DNA from: Enterobacteriaceae bacterium RIT693
Lineage (GTDB): Bacteria > Pseudomonadota > Gammaproteobacteria > Enterobacterales > Enterobacteriaceae
Reading direction: 5' to 3'
DNA length: 64,000 bases
Assembly (NCBI GenBank): GCA_009668225.1
Contig: WJYK01000012.1
Location: forward strand, 1 to 64,000
A model generated the notes under the pieces. The model ran no database searches. It had not been told where the DNA came from and saw nothing but the letters and a program-made list of their open reading frames with translations. Below are positions 52,290-61,417 of the stretch, piece after piece (the first letter of the stretch is position 1; each line of letters opens with the position of its first letter). The position numbers and the translations under genes were made by a program.

Positions 52290-52776
52290 AATTTTCTACC
52301 TTGAAATGACATCTGCGTTTTAGTAACGCTTTCAGGCAGGAGTAGACACGTAACGTCTCGCGGACTCTATAGCGTTTTAAGGAGTTATTCCTGAATATTC
52401 ACGTAAGCCTCAGCTTTTCCAGATCATGATTTTTAATTACGTAAAATATCTCACACCATAAAAATCAGTGCCTGTCATATCAACGACTTCGCGAGAGTTA
52501 AAACGCTGCCTACTGCAAATGAGAATAAATTCCTTCTCGCCACTGGCCTGCAACGCACTCCGCCACCCCGAAGCGAATGTCTGTAACGCCTCAGGAAACT
52601 CACAACAATTGTCTGAACTTCATCCCGCCGTGTATTTTCAGAGCAGGTAATTCCAGGCCTCGACCGAGTCTTTTCTTATTCTGTGAAGGGGGTTTCTTAT
52701 TCTTTTATTTTGACCATTCAGGCTAGGGTATCCACGAAAGTTAGCATTATGGATATTTAACTACGGATGGAATTTC
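52290..52776. promoter_or_regulatory. 487-bp divergent promoter region, invasin / protease
   Basis: This AT-rich stretch separates two divergent secreted-protein genes and must contain both promoters. No gene, hairpin or known operator could be recognised. Confidence 0.5.
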
Positions 52777-54735
52777 ATGAATAAAACGGCATTAGCATTA
52801 CTTATTTGCGCCTCATTCAACTTTTCAGCGCTGGCGGAAAGTCATGCCGAGTATGAAAAAGCGTGGGCCGGCACCTCTTATATTTCGGTAATAGTGAAAT
52901 TAAAACCCAATAATAACCTACAGATTAAATCAGCCTTTCCTGAATTACGGAATAATACCTTAGCGATTTCCCCACTGTTTAACGCCTCCGGGCTGCGGGG
53001 GGCGCAGCTGAGCGAAATGACGACGCTGAACGAACGTTATGGTTTTGACCGCTATCTGCGGGTCGAGCTGCCAGAAAGCAAACAGCATGATGTCGACTAC
53101 ATCAACGGCATCATCGGTAAACTTGCGCAGCAGGACAACGTTGAGCTGGTCTACCCTGAGTCCATTCCTGTATCGCTTGAGCGTGGGCTTGAAAACGCTG
53201 AGCGCCCGCAGGAAAGCGGGCTAAGTTACGCATTAAGCACCAGCCCGAAGGCCAGCGTACCAGACTTTCGATCCCAGCAGGACTATGCCAACGCGCCGGG
53301 TGAAAAACGGCCAAACTACGCGATGGGCGGCGTGAACCGTGCAAGCGTGAGTCAATATGCCGGGCATGACGGCAGCGGCGTGTCGCTGGTTTCGATGGAA
53401 AACAACCCGTGGAACAGCAGCCACGTCAATCTGCCGGAAGTGAGCTTCCATGAAGGCGACAAAACCTACACCGGGGAAGATCACGACACCAGCTCGGTCG
53501 GTATTATGGCCGCCAAAGATATCGGCACCGGCATACGTGGCCTGAGCTGGAATGTCCGCATGGGCTATTCGAAGTGGCAGGCCAATAACCTCTACAACAT
53601 GATCCCACGCCTCAGCGCGGGCGATGTGGTGCAGATAGGGATGCAAACCGGCGGCGGGGATATCACCGGCTGCACCTCCAGCTGTTACGTCCCGCAGGAA
53701 AATGCCGCCGCCTACTACGACGTGATTAAGGCGCTAACCGACAAAGGCGTGCATGTCATTCAGGCCGCAGGCAACGGTAACATTAACCTCGATCACGCGG
53801 CGTTTAACGGCAAGTTTGACGTGAAAAAGCGTGATTCTGGGGCAATTATTGCGGGTGCATTTTGCGCGAACAACGGTAAAAAAGCCTCCTTCAGCACCTG
53901 GGGAGCCCGCGTCACCAGCGCCAGCTGGGGCTGTTGGGATGTGGTAACCACCGGCTACGGCGGTCTGCACAACGCCAAAAATGCGGAATACACCGGCTCG
54001 TTCTCCGGCACCTCTTCGGCAAACCCGATTATTGCAGGCGTGGTCGCCAGCCTGTCGGGCATCGCTAAAGCCCACGGCATCACCGTTTCACCGGTTCAAA
54101 TGCGCCAGATCCTCCAGGAAACCGGAACCGCTCTTGTCGCCGGAGACTCCGCTAAAGTCGGCACACACCCGAACATGGCCAGGGCGGTTGAGAAAATCAT
54201 GGAGCTTAAAGATGACGGCGGTCAGGACAAACCTGTTGCGGTTGCCGGGCAGAATTTTAGCGTTACAGCCACCAGCGACGCCTCACGTGCTTACGCGCTT
54301 GATGCCAGCGCCAGTCAGAATGCCGTCTCGTACCGCTGGACCATCAGCAAAGGTGCAGGCACATTCTGGCTGCAGGAAAAGCACGCCGGAGCCTGGGTTC
54401 GCCAGGTTGACGGGCCAACCGCACGCGCGCTGATCCCGGCTAATACTGAGGGGGAGGTCACTTATCGCTTAACCGTCAAAGGTAAAGACGGCAGTGAAGA
54501 CACCAGCGAAATCACCGTAACGGTAAATAAAGCCACCATTCCGGATATCCCGGAGGAAGATGCCGATGCCTATAATCCGCGCATTGCCTACCCGGTGAAA
54601 TGTACGCGCGTCAGCCACAACGGCCAGACATGGTTCAACCAATGGTACGTAAATGCGGGCCAGGAAGAGCCGGGTAAAGGCGGTATGTGGGGCGCATGGC
54701 GCAGCGCAGACGCGGCAAATAACAGCTGTAAATAA
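52777..54735 (+). CDS. Subtilase-like (S8) secreted protease with PKD-like and chitin-binding-like C-terminus
   Basis: A 652-residue protein. Signal peptide MNKTALALLICASFNFSALA; a propeptide-like region at about 33-130; then an S8 domain with His236 (GEDHDTSSVGIMAA), oxyanion Asn333 (AAGNGN) and nucleophile Ser413 (SGTSSANPIIAGVVASL). Where the usual catalytic Asp occurs (VxVIDxG) the sequence reads VSLVSMENNPW, leaving Glu208 in its place. A PKD-like domain (about 480-590) follows, then a tail (RVSHNGQTWFNQWYVNAGQEEPG) that resembles CBM5/12. It is next to the LPMO gene and probably acts outside the cell on chitin-associated protein. Family certain; activity unproven. Confidence 0.85.
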   Translation: MNKTALALLICASFNFSALAESHAEYEKAWAGTSYISVIVKLKPNNNLQIKSAFPELRNNTLAISPLFNASGLRGAQLSEMTTLNERYGFDRYLRVELPESKQHDVDYINGIIGKLAQQDNVELVYPESIPVSLERGLENAERPQESGLSYALSTSPKASVPDFRSQQDYANAPGEKRPNYAMGGVNRASVSQYAGHDGSGVSLVSMENNPWNSSHVNLPEVSFHEGDKTYTGEDHDTSSVGIMAAKDIGTGIRGLSWNVRMGYSKWQANNLYNMIPRLSAGDVVQIGMQTGGGDITGCTSSCYVPQENAAAYYDVIKALTDKGVHVIQAAGNGNINLDHAAFNGKFDVKKRDSGAIIAGAFCANNGKKASFSTWGARVTSASWGCWDVVTTGYGGLHNAKNAEYTGSFSGTSSANPIIAGVVASLSGIAKAHGITVSPVQMRQILQETGTALVAGDSAKVGTHPNMARAVEKIMELKDDGGQDKPVAVAGQNFSVTATSDASRAYALDASASQNAVSYRWTISKGAGTFWLQEKHAGAWVRQVDGPTARALIPANTEGEVTYRLTVKGKDGSEDTSEITVTVNKATIPDIPEEDADAYNPRIAYPVKCTRVSHNGQTWFNQWYVNAGQEEPGKGGMWGAWRSADAANNSCK

Positions 54736-54748
54736 GCAATTAAACCTC

Positions 54749-54769
54749 GCCCGGCAAATGCCGGGCTTT
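54749..54769 (+). terminator. Terminator after the protease gene
   Basis: GCCCGGC-AAAT-GCCGGGC is a perfect 7-bp stem followed by TTTGG, 14 bases past the stop codon. Confidence 0.65.
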
Positions 54770-54936
54770 GGCCTTTTAACAGCAGAAATTTCTTAGTTAA
54801 CCTCAATTATAAACAAACCATTTTGCGAAAAAGAATTTTCTCAACCTCTTATGCTGCAATCTCATACCGCTTTGCCCCCGGGATCGTTAACGTTACTGCG
54901 TCATTTTCGATGCACTTTGAACAAGGATAAACGTTC

Positions 54937-56829
54937 ATGATCTTACCTCAGAAAAAAATCCTGGCTGTCGTCATCGGTAGCCTTGCCATGTCCTCCCTCT
55001 CCGGCCCGGCCTTCGGCCACGGCGCCATGGAGAACCCTAAAGCCCGTCAGTGGGAATGTCATACCCAGGGCGGCCACTGGAACCCTGGTTCAATGAAGAG
55101 CGCCGCCTGTAAAGCCGCGCTTGAAAACAGCCCGTCGGCTCAGGCAGCCTTCGACAACTGGAACGGCTTTACCGGTTTTGCCAAAGCCCCTCACACCGTG
55201 GAGCAGACCGATGTCCGTGATGGCATGCTGTGCAGCGGCAGCAATCCGGGCTTCGCGGGCTTTAACCTGCCGCGTTCAGACTGGACCACCACCACCGTTC
55301 AGCCGGACGCGCATGGCCAGGTCGGCATGACCTACTACTACACCGCGAAGCACACTCCGTCCTTCATTGAATTCTATATCAACAAGAAAAACGTGGACCC
55401 AAGCAAAAAAGCGCTGGGCTGGAATGACGTAGAGCTGCTGAAGAAATTTGATATCGCCTCTGGCGATCCAAGCGTTCGCCACACGGTGAATGTGACCATC
55501 CCGGAAGACCGCGTCGGCAAAGCCGTGATCTTTACCCGCTGGCAACGTATTGATGCGGTAGGTGAAGGTTTCTATAACTGTAGCGACGTGAACATCAAAT
55601 CACGTGACGGATCAGAAATTCCTGGCGGCGGCGGTGAAGAGGAAGAAGGCGGCGAAAGCGGCTGGACGCAAAAAGGTGACTTCATCACCAACGCCCACAA
55701 ACCGGCCGTTGGCGAAAAAGTACGCTTCCGCCTGATGGGCGGCACCCGCGGCGATAACCTGATCGATGTCAGCCTGGCGATCACCGCGCAGAACATCAAC
55801 AACAACCAGTGGGTTATTGAGCTGGGTAAACAGCTTAACCGTGACCACAGCAATGAGCTGCAGATTGGTCAAAAGCAGTCTGACGGCAACATTAGCTTTA
55901 ACGAACAGATGCCGCGCAACAACCAGGTCTTCGTGAGCAATAGCAGCTACGGCTATGCCATTGAAATCGTCGCTAACGCGGAAACGCCAGTGATTAGCCT
56001 TGACCGCTACACCCTGGATCCGATTGCTACCGCCAGCGCCACTTACAGCTATGCCGTCACCGGCAGCAGCGACAAGTCCGGCGTAACCTGGCAGTGGAAG
56101 CAGGTTGCAGGCGATACCCGCATCACCGCAAGCCCGGCAAACCAGGCGAAAACCCAGATCCGTGTACCTGGCGGCGTGAACGGCGGCGCAACGGCGACCT
56201 TCGAACTGACCGGCACCAGCGCCAATGGCCCTTCCGGAAAAGCCACGCTGAAAGTCAGCGTGCTTGCTCCGCAGGTGTCACCAACCGGCCCGGCAAGCAT
56301 TGCTGCGGATAAAGGTGGCAAATTCACCGCCAAAGCCAACTTTGACTACAACCAGGGCAGCGTGAGCTACCGCTGGTCCCTGCTCAAAAATGGCACTGAA
56401 GTCACCGGCATCGACCAGAGCGGCAATGTGAAGAGCGGCCTGGCTGCGGGCGATTATCAGGTGAAAGTGACCGCTGAACTGGATAACGGCGAACGTAAAG
56501 CCACGGGGACCGTCAACCTGAAAGTCACGGCAAAAGATGAGCCTGGTACCGGCGACTACGCCACTTGGGTTGCCGGTGACACCTATACCGCAGGCAATAC
56601 CGTCAGCTGGAAAGGGACCAACTACATCGCCCGTAACTGGACAACTGCCGAACCAGGCAAAGGTGCCGACTGGAAGCTGCACAACAACGCTAACCCGGTA
56701 GCGTGGCTTTCCACGATGGTTTACGACGGCGGCAACGTGGTCAGCCATGCAGGCAAAACCTGGAAAGCCAGCCAGTGGATCTCCCAGAACAATGTCCCGG
56801 GCCAGAGCGGTCTGTGGAAACAACAGTAA
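54937..56829 (+). CDS. AA10 lytic polysaccharide monooxygenase, GbpA-like, multi-domain
   Basis: A 630-residue secreted protein. Signal peptide cleavage after PAFG exposes His28 (HGAMENPKARQWEC), the N-terminal histidine of the copper brace. The AA10 domain spans about 28-205 (TYYYTAKHTPSFIEFYI, FTRWQRIDAVGEGFYNC). A Glu-rich linker (about 225-231) leads to a GbpA-like second domain (about 235-330), then two Ig/PKD-like domains, and two C-terminal CBM5/12 modules (VAGDTYTAGNTVSWKGTNYIA and LSTMVYDGGNVVSHAGKTW). It cleaves crystalline chitin oxidatively and acts with the chitinases. An AAGGA site precedes the start. Confidence 0.93.
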   Translation: MILPQKKILAVVIGSLAMSSLSGPAFGHGAMENPKARQWECHTQGGHWNPGSMKSAACKAALENSPSAQAAFDNWNGFTGFAKAPHTVEQTDVRDGMLCSGSNPGFAGFNLPRSDWTTTTVQPDAHGQVGMTYYYTAKHTPSFIEFYINKKNVDPSKKALGWNDVELLKKFDIASGDPSVRHTVNVTIPEDRVGKAVIFTRWQRIDAVGEGFYNCSDVNIKSRDGSEIPGGGGEEEEGGESGWTQKGDFITNAHKPAVGEKVRFRLMGGTRGDNLIDVSLAITAQNINNNQWVIELGKQLNRDHSNELQIGQKQSDGNISFNEQMPRNNQVFVSNSSYGYAIEIVANAETPVISLDRYTLDPIATASATYSYAVTGSSDKSGVTWQWKQVAGDTRITASPANQAKTQIRVPGGVNGGATATFELTGTSANGPSGKATLKVSVLAPQVSPTGPASIAADKGGKFTAKANFDYNQGSVSYRWSLLKNGTEVTGIDQSGNVKSGLAAGDYQVKVTAELDNGERKATGTVNLKVTAKDEPGTGDYATWVAGDTYTAGNTVSWKGTNYIARNWTTAEPGKGADWKLHNNANPVAWLSTMVYDGGNVVSHAGKTWKASQWISQNNVPGQSGLWKQQ

Positions 56830-56840
56830 CCCACCAAACA

Positions 56841-56919
56841 CCGCCCGCATGACGGGCGGAAAATAAAACCTTGCTACCCTTTGACACCGGCTGCGCCCCT
56901 TGAGCCGGTGTCTTTTTTT
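56841..56919 (+). terminator. Two tandem hairpins ending the LPMO gene
   Basis: The first, CCGCCCG-CATGA-CGGGCGG (56841-56859), has a 7-bp stem and no T-run. The second, GACACCGGCT / AGCCGGTGTC (56883-56912), has a 10-bp stem followed by seven T residues and is the functional terminator. The convergent prepilin peptidase gene ends 11 bases further on. Confidence 0.85.
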
Positions 56920-56929
56920 GCCTGACGTT

Positions 56930-57670
56930 TTAGCGCCCCATCAGAAGCCAGGCCAGCGCGGCAATAATGGGATAAGGTCCAAAGGGAAACGGCTCGCCAG
57001 GCTTCACCCGCAGCAGAACCAGCGCCGCGCCAAGCGCCAAAAGCGTCGATGCAGCAACAACATCCAACAGCGCCTGCGGCCCCAGCCAGGCACCTAATGC
57101 AGCCAGGAGTTTCATGTCTCCCCTTCCCATCCCCTCATGCCCACGCAGCAGGTGAAATAACAAAGAGAGTACCCACGGCACACCAAACCCCAGTCCGGCC
57201 GCAAGCAGCGCCGAAGGCAGCGTCACGGCACCGTAGCCGCTGGCGGCAAGCAACAGGGCCGCAACGAGCAGCGGCAGCGTGAGTCGGTCCGGCAGTAGCA
57301 TGGTTTGCAGGTCGATAAAGAAAAGCGGTACCAGCAGCGTCACCACCAACAGGTCAACGCCGCTTTGTGGCGTTAAGCCCTGCTGCCAAACGATGGCCCC
57401 GTAAAGGAATGCCAGCAGCGCCTCCACCAGCGGGTAGCGCAGTGAAATGGGCTGCCCACACCCGGCACAACGGCCTCGCAGTAGCAGCCAGCCGAAAAGG
57501 GGAATATTGTGGCGCACCTTAATCGGCTTTTTGCAGTGTGGGCAATGGGAAGCGGGCCAGGACAGCGAGAGCGCCGTTTCGCCGTAGAGCATGCGCGGCA
57601 GGCGGTAAATAACAACGTTACAAAAGCTGCCGAGAATGGCACCTGATAAGATAAAAAAACTGACCAGCAT
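56930..57670 (-). CDS. gspO: Prepilin peptidase GspO/PilD
   Basis: A 246-residue polytopic enzyme. The start at MLVSFFILSGAILGSFCNVVIYRLP is preferred because AGAGGAA precedes it; the frame extends 23 codons upstream. Features: the cytoplasmic double-CxxC (CPHC and CAGC), catalytic aspartates in FFIDLQTMLLPD and GMGRGDMKLL, and eight membrane segments. It cleaves and N-methylates the prepilins of the secretion operon 11 kb to the left. It is an isolated gene, divergent from the MASE1-type gene. Confidence 0.92.
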   Translation of the reverse strand: MLVSFFILSGAILGSFCNVVIYRLPRMLYGETALSLSWPASHCPHCKKPIKVRHNIPLFGWLLLRGRCAGCGQPISLRYPLVEALLAFLYGAIVWQQGLTPQSGVDLLVVTLLVPLFFIDLQTMLLPDRLTLPLLVAALLLAASGYGAVTLPSALLAAGLGFGVPWVLSLLFHLLRGHEGMGRGDMKLLAALGAWLGPQALLDVVAASTLLALGAALVLLRVKPGEPFPFGPYPIIAALAWLLMGR

Positions 57671-57816
57671 AGGTTCCTCTGAACGCACGATTGCAGGATG
57701 GTTGAATAATCTTTGCTGATAATGCCCGCGGAAAATCACGCTCCGCTCCGGGGCTTCCCCCCGGGCATTATCAACTACCCTATAAATGAGATAGCAACGG
57801 CAGGAGAACGACGCTG

Positions 57817-59070
57817 ATGACCCGCACCATTATCCGCTGGGTGCTTTTTTCAGGCCTGTACAGCCTGCTAGCGCTGCAGAGCTTCCACAGCCGGGACGCC
57901 TGGAGTCTTTCAACAACGCTGTGGTTTCCCGCCTCGCTGCTGTTTGCCGTACTTTGGTTAACGCCGGTTCGCGACTGGCCGCTATGGCTGCTCACCGCCG
58001 GGCTATTGCATATTTTTGCGGGCGTATGGATAGGCCGCCCACTCTCGCTCGCAAGCCTGTTCGCCGTGTTCGATGTTGTGGTGTTCCCGCTTGCTGTCAT
58101 CACTTTTCGCTCCAGTGCACCGCTGCTATGGGCCCCCTCGGCCCAGCACCCTATTGCCCGTGAACTGGCGTGGGTATCACTGCTGATCCTGTGCACCTTC
58201 TGCGGAAGTGCTCTGCTCAGCGCCTGCCTGCTATTGGCGGGTTACCCGGTCGCCCCGCTGCATCTGCTGTCCTGGGCGCTGGGCGCCCTCACGGGGGTGC
58301 TGGTCATGCTGCCGTTTCTGCGCGAACACAGTGAATCACACCTTTCGCTTCGCCAGTCGCTGGGAAACCGGCAGACGTTGGTGGTGATTGCCGCCAATGC
58401 AGCATTACAACTCGCGCTCTTTTTAACGCCACTCGGGCATCTGCTGATGGGGCTTAACTCTCTGTTTATTCAGCTTACCCTGCTGCTATTGAGCGTTTTT
58501 ACGCTTTCCGGTCGCGGCCTTGGCGTATTGCTGGTGGTGCAATACCTGATCGTGGTGCTGGCCACTCAGCAGCGTGAAGGGATCTTTTTCGCACTGACGC
58601 CGGCGGTGCTACCGGCTATCTGGCAGGCACAGTGGTACCTGGTCTTTTCAGCCATGCTTGCCGGCTGCCTGCATCAGTACCAGCGCTGGATACGCCGCCA
58701 GCAGCGGCAGGCGAAAAGTACCGATACCCTGCTGGCCCGCTTTGCCCTTACCGGCAGCGGAATACTGTTCCGCCTGGAGATGTCGCAGAGAACGCTGCAC
58801 TGGCAGAGTAATACCGAAGTCCTTTTTCCCGGTGAAAGCCAGAGCATCAGTACGCTTGAGCTGCTGGAGGCCCATTGCGATGAACCCTTTATGTCAGCAT
58901 TTCTCCACTGGCACGCCGGGAGTGAGGAGCCGATGTTCGAACAAGTCCTCACGGTACAACGGCTTAATGGCCAACAGGCGCGTTGCCTGTTGGCCATTCT
59001 ACGGATCCCCGGCGAGCCGCATCTTACGGGTGGAATAAGCCCGTTTTACCCGTCGCTTCCTCACCGGTAA
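57817..59070 (+). CDS. MASE1-like membrane sensor without an output domain
   Basis: A 417-residue protein. Residues about 1-290 have eight or so membrane segments typical of the MASE1 sensory domain (TTLWFPASLLFAVLWLTPVRDWPLW, LSWALGALTGVLVMLPF). After a basic linker (HQYQRWIRRQQRQAKS) comes a PAS-like part (FALTGSGILFRLEMSQRTLHW). The normal continuation of such proteins is GGDEF or EAL, or a kinase, but here the protein stops. It may sense something at the membrane and act through a partner, or be the truncated remnant of a cyclic-di-GMP enzyme. A GGAGA site precedes the start. Confidence 0.7.
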   Translation: MTRTIIRWVLFSGLYSLLALQSFHSRDAWSLSTTLWFPASLLFAVLWLTPVRDWPLWLLTAGLLHIFAGVWIGRPLSLASLFAVFDVVVFPLAVITFRSSAPLLWAPSAQHPIARELAWVSLLILCTFCGSALLSACLLLAGYPVAPLHLLSWALGALTGVLVMLPFLREHSESHLSLRQSLGNRQTLVVIAANAALQLALFLTPLGHLLMGLNSLFIQLTLLLLSVFTLSGRGLGVLLVVQYLIVVLATQQREGIFFALTPAVLPAIWQAQWYLVFSAMLAGCLHQYQRWIRRQQRQAKSTDTLLARFALTGSGILFRLEMSQRTLHWQSNTEVLFPGESQSISTLELLEAHCDEPFMSAFLHWHAGSEEPMFEQVLTVQRLNGQQARCLLAILRIPGEPHLTGGISPFYPSLPHR

Positions 59071-59082
59071 GTCACGGCCGGT

Positions 59083-59610
59083 TTACAGCATGCGCCGCAG
59101 GATCTCCGGCTTGCCGCTAAAGGTATATTTCAGTACCGCAGCGACATGCATCACCAGGATAGCGCCCAGTAAAATGCAGCTATAACGATGGATAACGAAG
59201 AAGAAGTGGTTGATTACCGGAACATCGATAGGACGCGTGACGGGCAGTAAACCAAACAGGTGGTAATCCTTTTGCAGCATCAGGAATCCGCTCACCAGCA
59301 CCACCATGATGGTCAGGTAGAACACTTCATGAATAAAAACCACCATCTGCTTTTTGCGCTGAGAAATGCTGTCAGGCCAGGCCACAGAGGGCCGGAAAAA
59401 GCGCCAGGCAAAACGCACCAGCATAATAGGCGTAGCAATAGTGCCCAGGGACATATTCAGTACGGAGAAAAAGGTGAACCACCGCGTGCCTTCCAGCGCG
59501 TGCAGAATGTACCCCATGCACATCGCGTAGATAATGACCGTCGCGACAACCCAGTGAAGGATACGTGTGAAACGATCGTAGCGTAGGGCAGTTGCCGAAT
59601 GAGATTGCAT
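59083..59610 (-). CDS. cybB: Cytochrome b561 (CybB family)
   Basis: A 175-residue four-helix heme protein, as long as E. coli CybB (176). The start at MQSHSATALRYDRFTRILHWVV is preferred over an ATG 12 codons upstream because AAGG lies before it. Heme-ligand candidates are His in RILHWV, VFIHEVFYL, FVIHRYSC and LVMHVAAV. It moves electrons between ubiquinone and periplasmic acceptors. Its position between the LPMO and chitinase genes raises the possibility of supplying electrons to LPMO, but this is inference. Confidence 0.88.
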   Translation of the reverse strand: MQSHSATALRYDRFTRILHWVVATVIIYAMCMGYILHALEGTRWFTFFSVLNMSLGTIATPIMLVRFAWRFFRPSVAWPDSISQRKKQMVVFIHEVFYLTIMVVLVSGFLMLQKDYHLFGLLPVTRPIDVPVINHFFFVIHRYSCILLGAILVMHVAAVLKYTFSGKPEILRRML

Positions 59611-59642
59611 ACTCTGTAACCTTGTAAAAATTGGCGTAATCA

Positions 59643-59670
59643 ACAAAACGGCCCCGTTATCAGGGGCCGG
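59643..59670 (-). terminator. Terminator of the second chitinase gene
   Basis: On the minus strand GGCCCC-TGATAAC-GGGGCC is followed by GTTTTG. It lies 15 bases past the chitinase stop codon, before cybB. Confidence 0.75.
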
Positions 59671-59684
59671 ACGTCGTGCGAGAC

Positions 59685-61277
59685 TTACTCAGCGACCCAC
59701 AGGCTCAGAGCCTGATCCGGCGCCCAGTGGCTGGCAGCGGTATGGGCGCTGCGACAGCGATAAACTTTACCGCCGTACAGTACCTTGTCGTCCACCGCAT
59801 AGGCTTTGCCCGGCGTAAAGGCCGCTACGCCACTTTCCTGTTCGTCGTCATCGTTATCGTCCCAGTCCCCCGGTAGCGTCACAATGACGGGCTGGCTCGG
59901 TGCCGCAAAATTATTGGCCGCATCATAAGCAATAACCGTATAGCGATAGGTTGCTCCTGGTTCACCCTTCGCATCACGCCAGTGCGTATCCCGGGTATCT
60001 GCGATTTGCTCCAAATCGCGCCAGACGGTATAGCCTGCCACACCAACGTTATCCTGAGTAGGCTGCCAATCCAGCGCCACCGTGCTGCCCGTTAACGTCG
60101 CTTTCACGCCCTGGACCTGATCCGGGGATTCGGTGTCTTCTTTTTCATCCGGCAGCGAGCCATCGAGAATGCTCTGATAGCGGTTCAGGAACTCATAGCC
60201 ATAGTGCTGCCCGCTTTTGGTGGTGCCGTTATCCCAGTTCACTGACCAGGTCATCAGCCCCTTCACCGGCTCATTGGCCGCTTCCAGCCTTGCCAGCGCG
60301 TTGTAGACGCTATGGGCGTCCTTCACATATCCGGAGCCTGCCGCATCGGCATTGGCCGGCAGACCAATCACCAGTTTACTGGCCGGAATTTTTACATAGC
60401 CACGGCTGCCGTTTGCCAGGCTGTCGGTCAGATAGTAGAGGAACAGCTCTTTCTGCCGGGCATTTGACCCCCCCTGCACGTCCTGTGGCAGCCACCAGCC
60501 GCCGACTTCCGCCACCTCTTCAGGGGTGCTCATGTTTACGCCGTCACCGGCCTGGTTGTAATACTGCGGGGCGATAAAGTCGTAGGCACCGGCCAGATTC
60601 TGCAAATAGGCCTTATAATTCACGCCGCGATCGGCCTGAAGATAAGGAAACTCAGGTGCCATACTGATAATGAAGTGCTTACCCTGCTGCTGATAGTGAG
60701 CGCGAACCTTTTTCAGCGCCGCCGGGATGACGCTGCTGTTGTCTGCCGCGGTGATGGCCGACTGTTCCAGGTCAATATCCAGCCCGTCAAAGCCGTAGGT
60801 TTCAACAAGGCGAATAATTTCGTCCGCCAGGGCTTGCTCCTGCCCCTTGTGCAGCTCGATGTGCGCATCCGCACCGCCGAGTGAAATCAATACCGCCCGC
60901 CCCTGAGCATTGAGCTCGGCGACTTCGGCGCGAAACGCCTCATCGCTGGCGTTATAAGGCTTAAACGTTGGGATATTGCCGCTCTGCCCGGCCATCACCT
61001 TCATAAACGACACGTTCACCACGTTAAAGCCTTTCGGCACTTCACGCAGGCTCATATCCGAAGGCAGACCACCCTGGTAGCCACGCGCCTTGTCTATTTC
61101 TTCCGGGTTAGTTCCCCAGTTATGCCAGTAGCCCACGAGGATTTTTTTTTGGCTGATATCAGGCATTTGAGACGCGGCGTCTGGTGCAGCGGCAAAGCTC
61201 ATTGCGCTCGCCAGCAGCCCGCTTAATACCAGTCCAAGGGTAATGGCATTTAAGCGGCTGTTTTTTTTCTTCAACAT
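59685..61277 (-). CDS. Second secreted GH18 chitinase with FnIII and CBM5/12
   Basis: A 530-residue enzyme. Signal peptide MLKKKNSRLNAITLGLVLSG...MSFAA. The GH18 domain (about 45-375) has the motif DGLDIDLE with Glu171 as acid, plus KILVGYWHNWG at its start. One fibronectin-III domain (about 385-470) and a C-terminal CBM5/12 (FTPGKAYAVDDKVLYGGKVYRC ... HWAP ... LWV) follow. It differs in sequence from the first chitinase, so it is a second enzyme rather than a recent duplicate. An AGGA site precedes the start; regulator genes lie just upstream. Confidence 0.93.
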   Translation of the reverse strand: MLKKKNSRLNAITLGLVLSGLLASAMSFAAAPDAASQMPDISQKKILVGYWHNWGTNPEEIDKARGYQGGLPSDMSLREVPKGFNVVNVSFMKVMAGQSGNIPTFKPYNASDEAFRAEVAELNAQGRAVLISLGGADAHIELHKGQEQALADEIIRLVETYGFDGLDIDLEQSAITAADNSSVIPAALKKVRAHYQQQGKHFIISMAPEFPYLQADRGVNYKAYLQNLAGAYDFIAPQYYNQAGDGVNMSTPEEVAEVGGWWLPQDVQGGSNARQKELFLYYLTDSLANGSRGYVKIPASKLVIGLPANADAAGSGYVKDAHSVYNALARLEAANEPVKGLMTWSVNWDNGTTKSGQHYGYEFLNRYQSILDGSLPDEKEDTESPDQVQGVKATLTGSTVALDWQPTQDNVGVAGYTVWRDLEQIADTRDTHWRDAKGEPGATYRYTVIAYDAANNFAAPSQPVIVTLPGDWDDNDDDEQESGVAAFTPGKAYAVDDKVLYGGKVYRCRSAHTAASHWAPDQALSLWVAE

Positions 61278-61417
61278 AATCGTCCTGTAATGTTGTTAAT
61301 GAATATTCTCCCTGAGGGTATGAAATTCATCTATAGCAAAACAGGAGAATGGCTGAGACCTTCCGCAGATATTAAACGTATTCACCTGGAAAGGTCTTAT
61401 CACCACAGGCCGGAAAC

